Position numbers and translations under genes: made by a program. Below the pieces are notes generated by a model that did not search any database, was not told where the DNA came from, and worked only from the letters and a program-made list of their open reading frames with translations. A stretch of 64,000 nt of DNA from contig NZ_CP082161.1 in NCBI RefSeq assembly GCF_023101665.1, forward strand, positions 8,228,501-8,292,500, given 5' to 3'. Source of the stretch: Bradyrhizobium sp. 195 (GTDB taxonomy: Bacteria; Pseudomonadota; Alphaproteobacteria; Rhizobiales; Xanthobacteraceae). Of this stretch, positions 63,607 through 64,000 are shown one piece after another; position 1 is the stretch's first letter, and each line of letters begins with the position of its first letter.

Positions 63607-64000
63607 ATGAGCATGTCGGCAATCGAACGTGTCATTCCACTGGTCGGCCATCTGCCGCCCTCGATCCGCGAGGGCCTGGCGCGGCGCATGCGCGAGCTCA
63701 CCGGCCTCGGCCTGATCACGCTGGCCGGCGTCGCCTCAGCCGCACTGATGACCTGGTCGGTGCAGGACCCCAGCCTCAGCCACGCCACCTCGCGGCCGAT
63801 CCGCAACATCCTCGGCTATGCCGGTGCGATCGGCGCGGATCTCGCGATGCAGATTCTCGGGCTCGGCGCGATCATGCTGGTCCTGACCGTCGCGGTCTGG
63901 GGCTGGCGCATGATGACGCATCGCCCGTTCGACCGCGAAGCGCTGCGGCTGGGCTCCTGGATCCTCTGCACGGTTATTGCGGCGGGCTTCGTCAGCTGCT
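63607..64000 (+). CDS. ftsK: DNA translocase FtsK, N-terminal part (cut by window edge)
   Basis: About 131 residues of the N-terminus of FtsK, a septal membrane protein that pumps DNA toward the dif site and supports division. The four-helix membrane domain starts here: GLITLAGVASAALMTWSVQDPSLSHATSRP is the first helix with the conserved DPS-type loop, then LGYAGAIGADLAMQILGLG and AIMLVLTVAVWGWRMM. The ATPase and gamma domains lie outside the window. ATG 63607 with GGGGCCC upstream. Gene order aminotransferase-ftsK is conserved in Bradyrhizobium, so identification is secure despite the truncation. Confidence 0.93.
   Translation, partial: MSMSAIERVIPLVGHLPPSIREGLARRMRELTGLGLITLAGVASAALMTWSVQDPSLSHATSRPIRNILGYAGAIGADLAMQILGLGAIMLVLTVAVWGWRMMTHRPFDREALRLGSWILCTVIAAGFVSC

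Overview
The window reads as an alphaproteobacterial chromosome of the Rhizobiales, most like Bradyrhizobium. The support is high G+C, the hemD-mic60-hemY cluster typical of alphaproteobacteria, a tandem pair of glnK-amtB cassettes, a candidate Irr box, and many dispersed palindromic repeats of types I associate with Bradyrhizobium. Species-level assignment is inference.

Layout. 1-9.0 kb: truncated cytochrome P450, Tat-exported alpha/beta hydrolase, MFS exporter, two small paralogous Cys-rich secreted proteins, polysaccharide deacetylase, a small secreted protein whose signal peptide looks frameshifted, a large unrecognised membrane protein, tRNA-Thr(CGT). 9.1-15.5 kb: hemD-mic60-hemY on the minus strand, diverging from tsaD-gpsA-EVE. 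15.6-24.3 kb: class III cyclase, SRPBCC protein, topoisomerase IB, acs, L,D-transpeptidase, nuclease, SDHAF4-like protein, rsmB. 24.4-37.3 kb: heparinase-family protein, purH, several transporters, ggt, GST, a DUF2239 gene with an operator-flanked promoter, MATE exporter, DsbA-like isomerase, ketopantoate reductase. 37.5-49.7 kb: diheme cytochrome c with a sorbosone-dehydrogenase-like protein, epimerase, tRNA-Gly(GCC), thioredoxin-TPR chaperone, LON-N protein, MHYT-GGDEF-EAL protein, PepSY/cytochrome b561 pair, a TetR gene with paired operators, Trm112-like protein, Ubi-type hydroxylase. 49.9-55.9 kb: thioesterase, GYF membrane protein, glnK-amtB-glnK-amtB. 61.6-64 kb: GFA protein, DapC-like aminotransferase, start of ftsK.

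The most unusual part is 56.0-61.5 kb, a lower-G+C accessory block between the second amtB and the GFA/dapC/ftsK genes. It has no integrase or transposase. It encodes a short adenylosuccinate-synthetase homologue with the phage PurZ signature (Ser13 in place of the catalytic Asp of PurA). Upstream in the same operon, overlapping it by 22 bases, is a three-domain fusion (RNase H-like exonuclease, DUF429, P-loop kinase). The block also holds a membrane-anchored dUTPase/dCTP-deaminase-fold protein with degenerate catalytic motifs, a DPDNG-motif protein of unknown function, a small membrane protein, and a ribbon-helix-helix regulator with a palindrome at its promoter. I propose a chromosomal system built on non-canonical purine nucleotides, possibly for phage conflict. 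The enzyme family is well supported by motifs; the system-level function is inference.

Regulatory signals include a canonical promoter bracketed by CCCGGG palindromes (DUF2239), paired ATACA-N4-TGTAT palindromes (TetR), a sigma54 promoter before the second glnK, and the candidate Irr box before PepSY/cytochrome b561.
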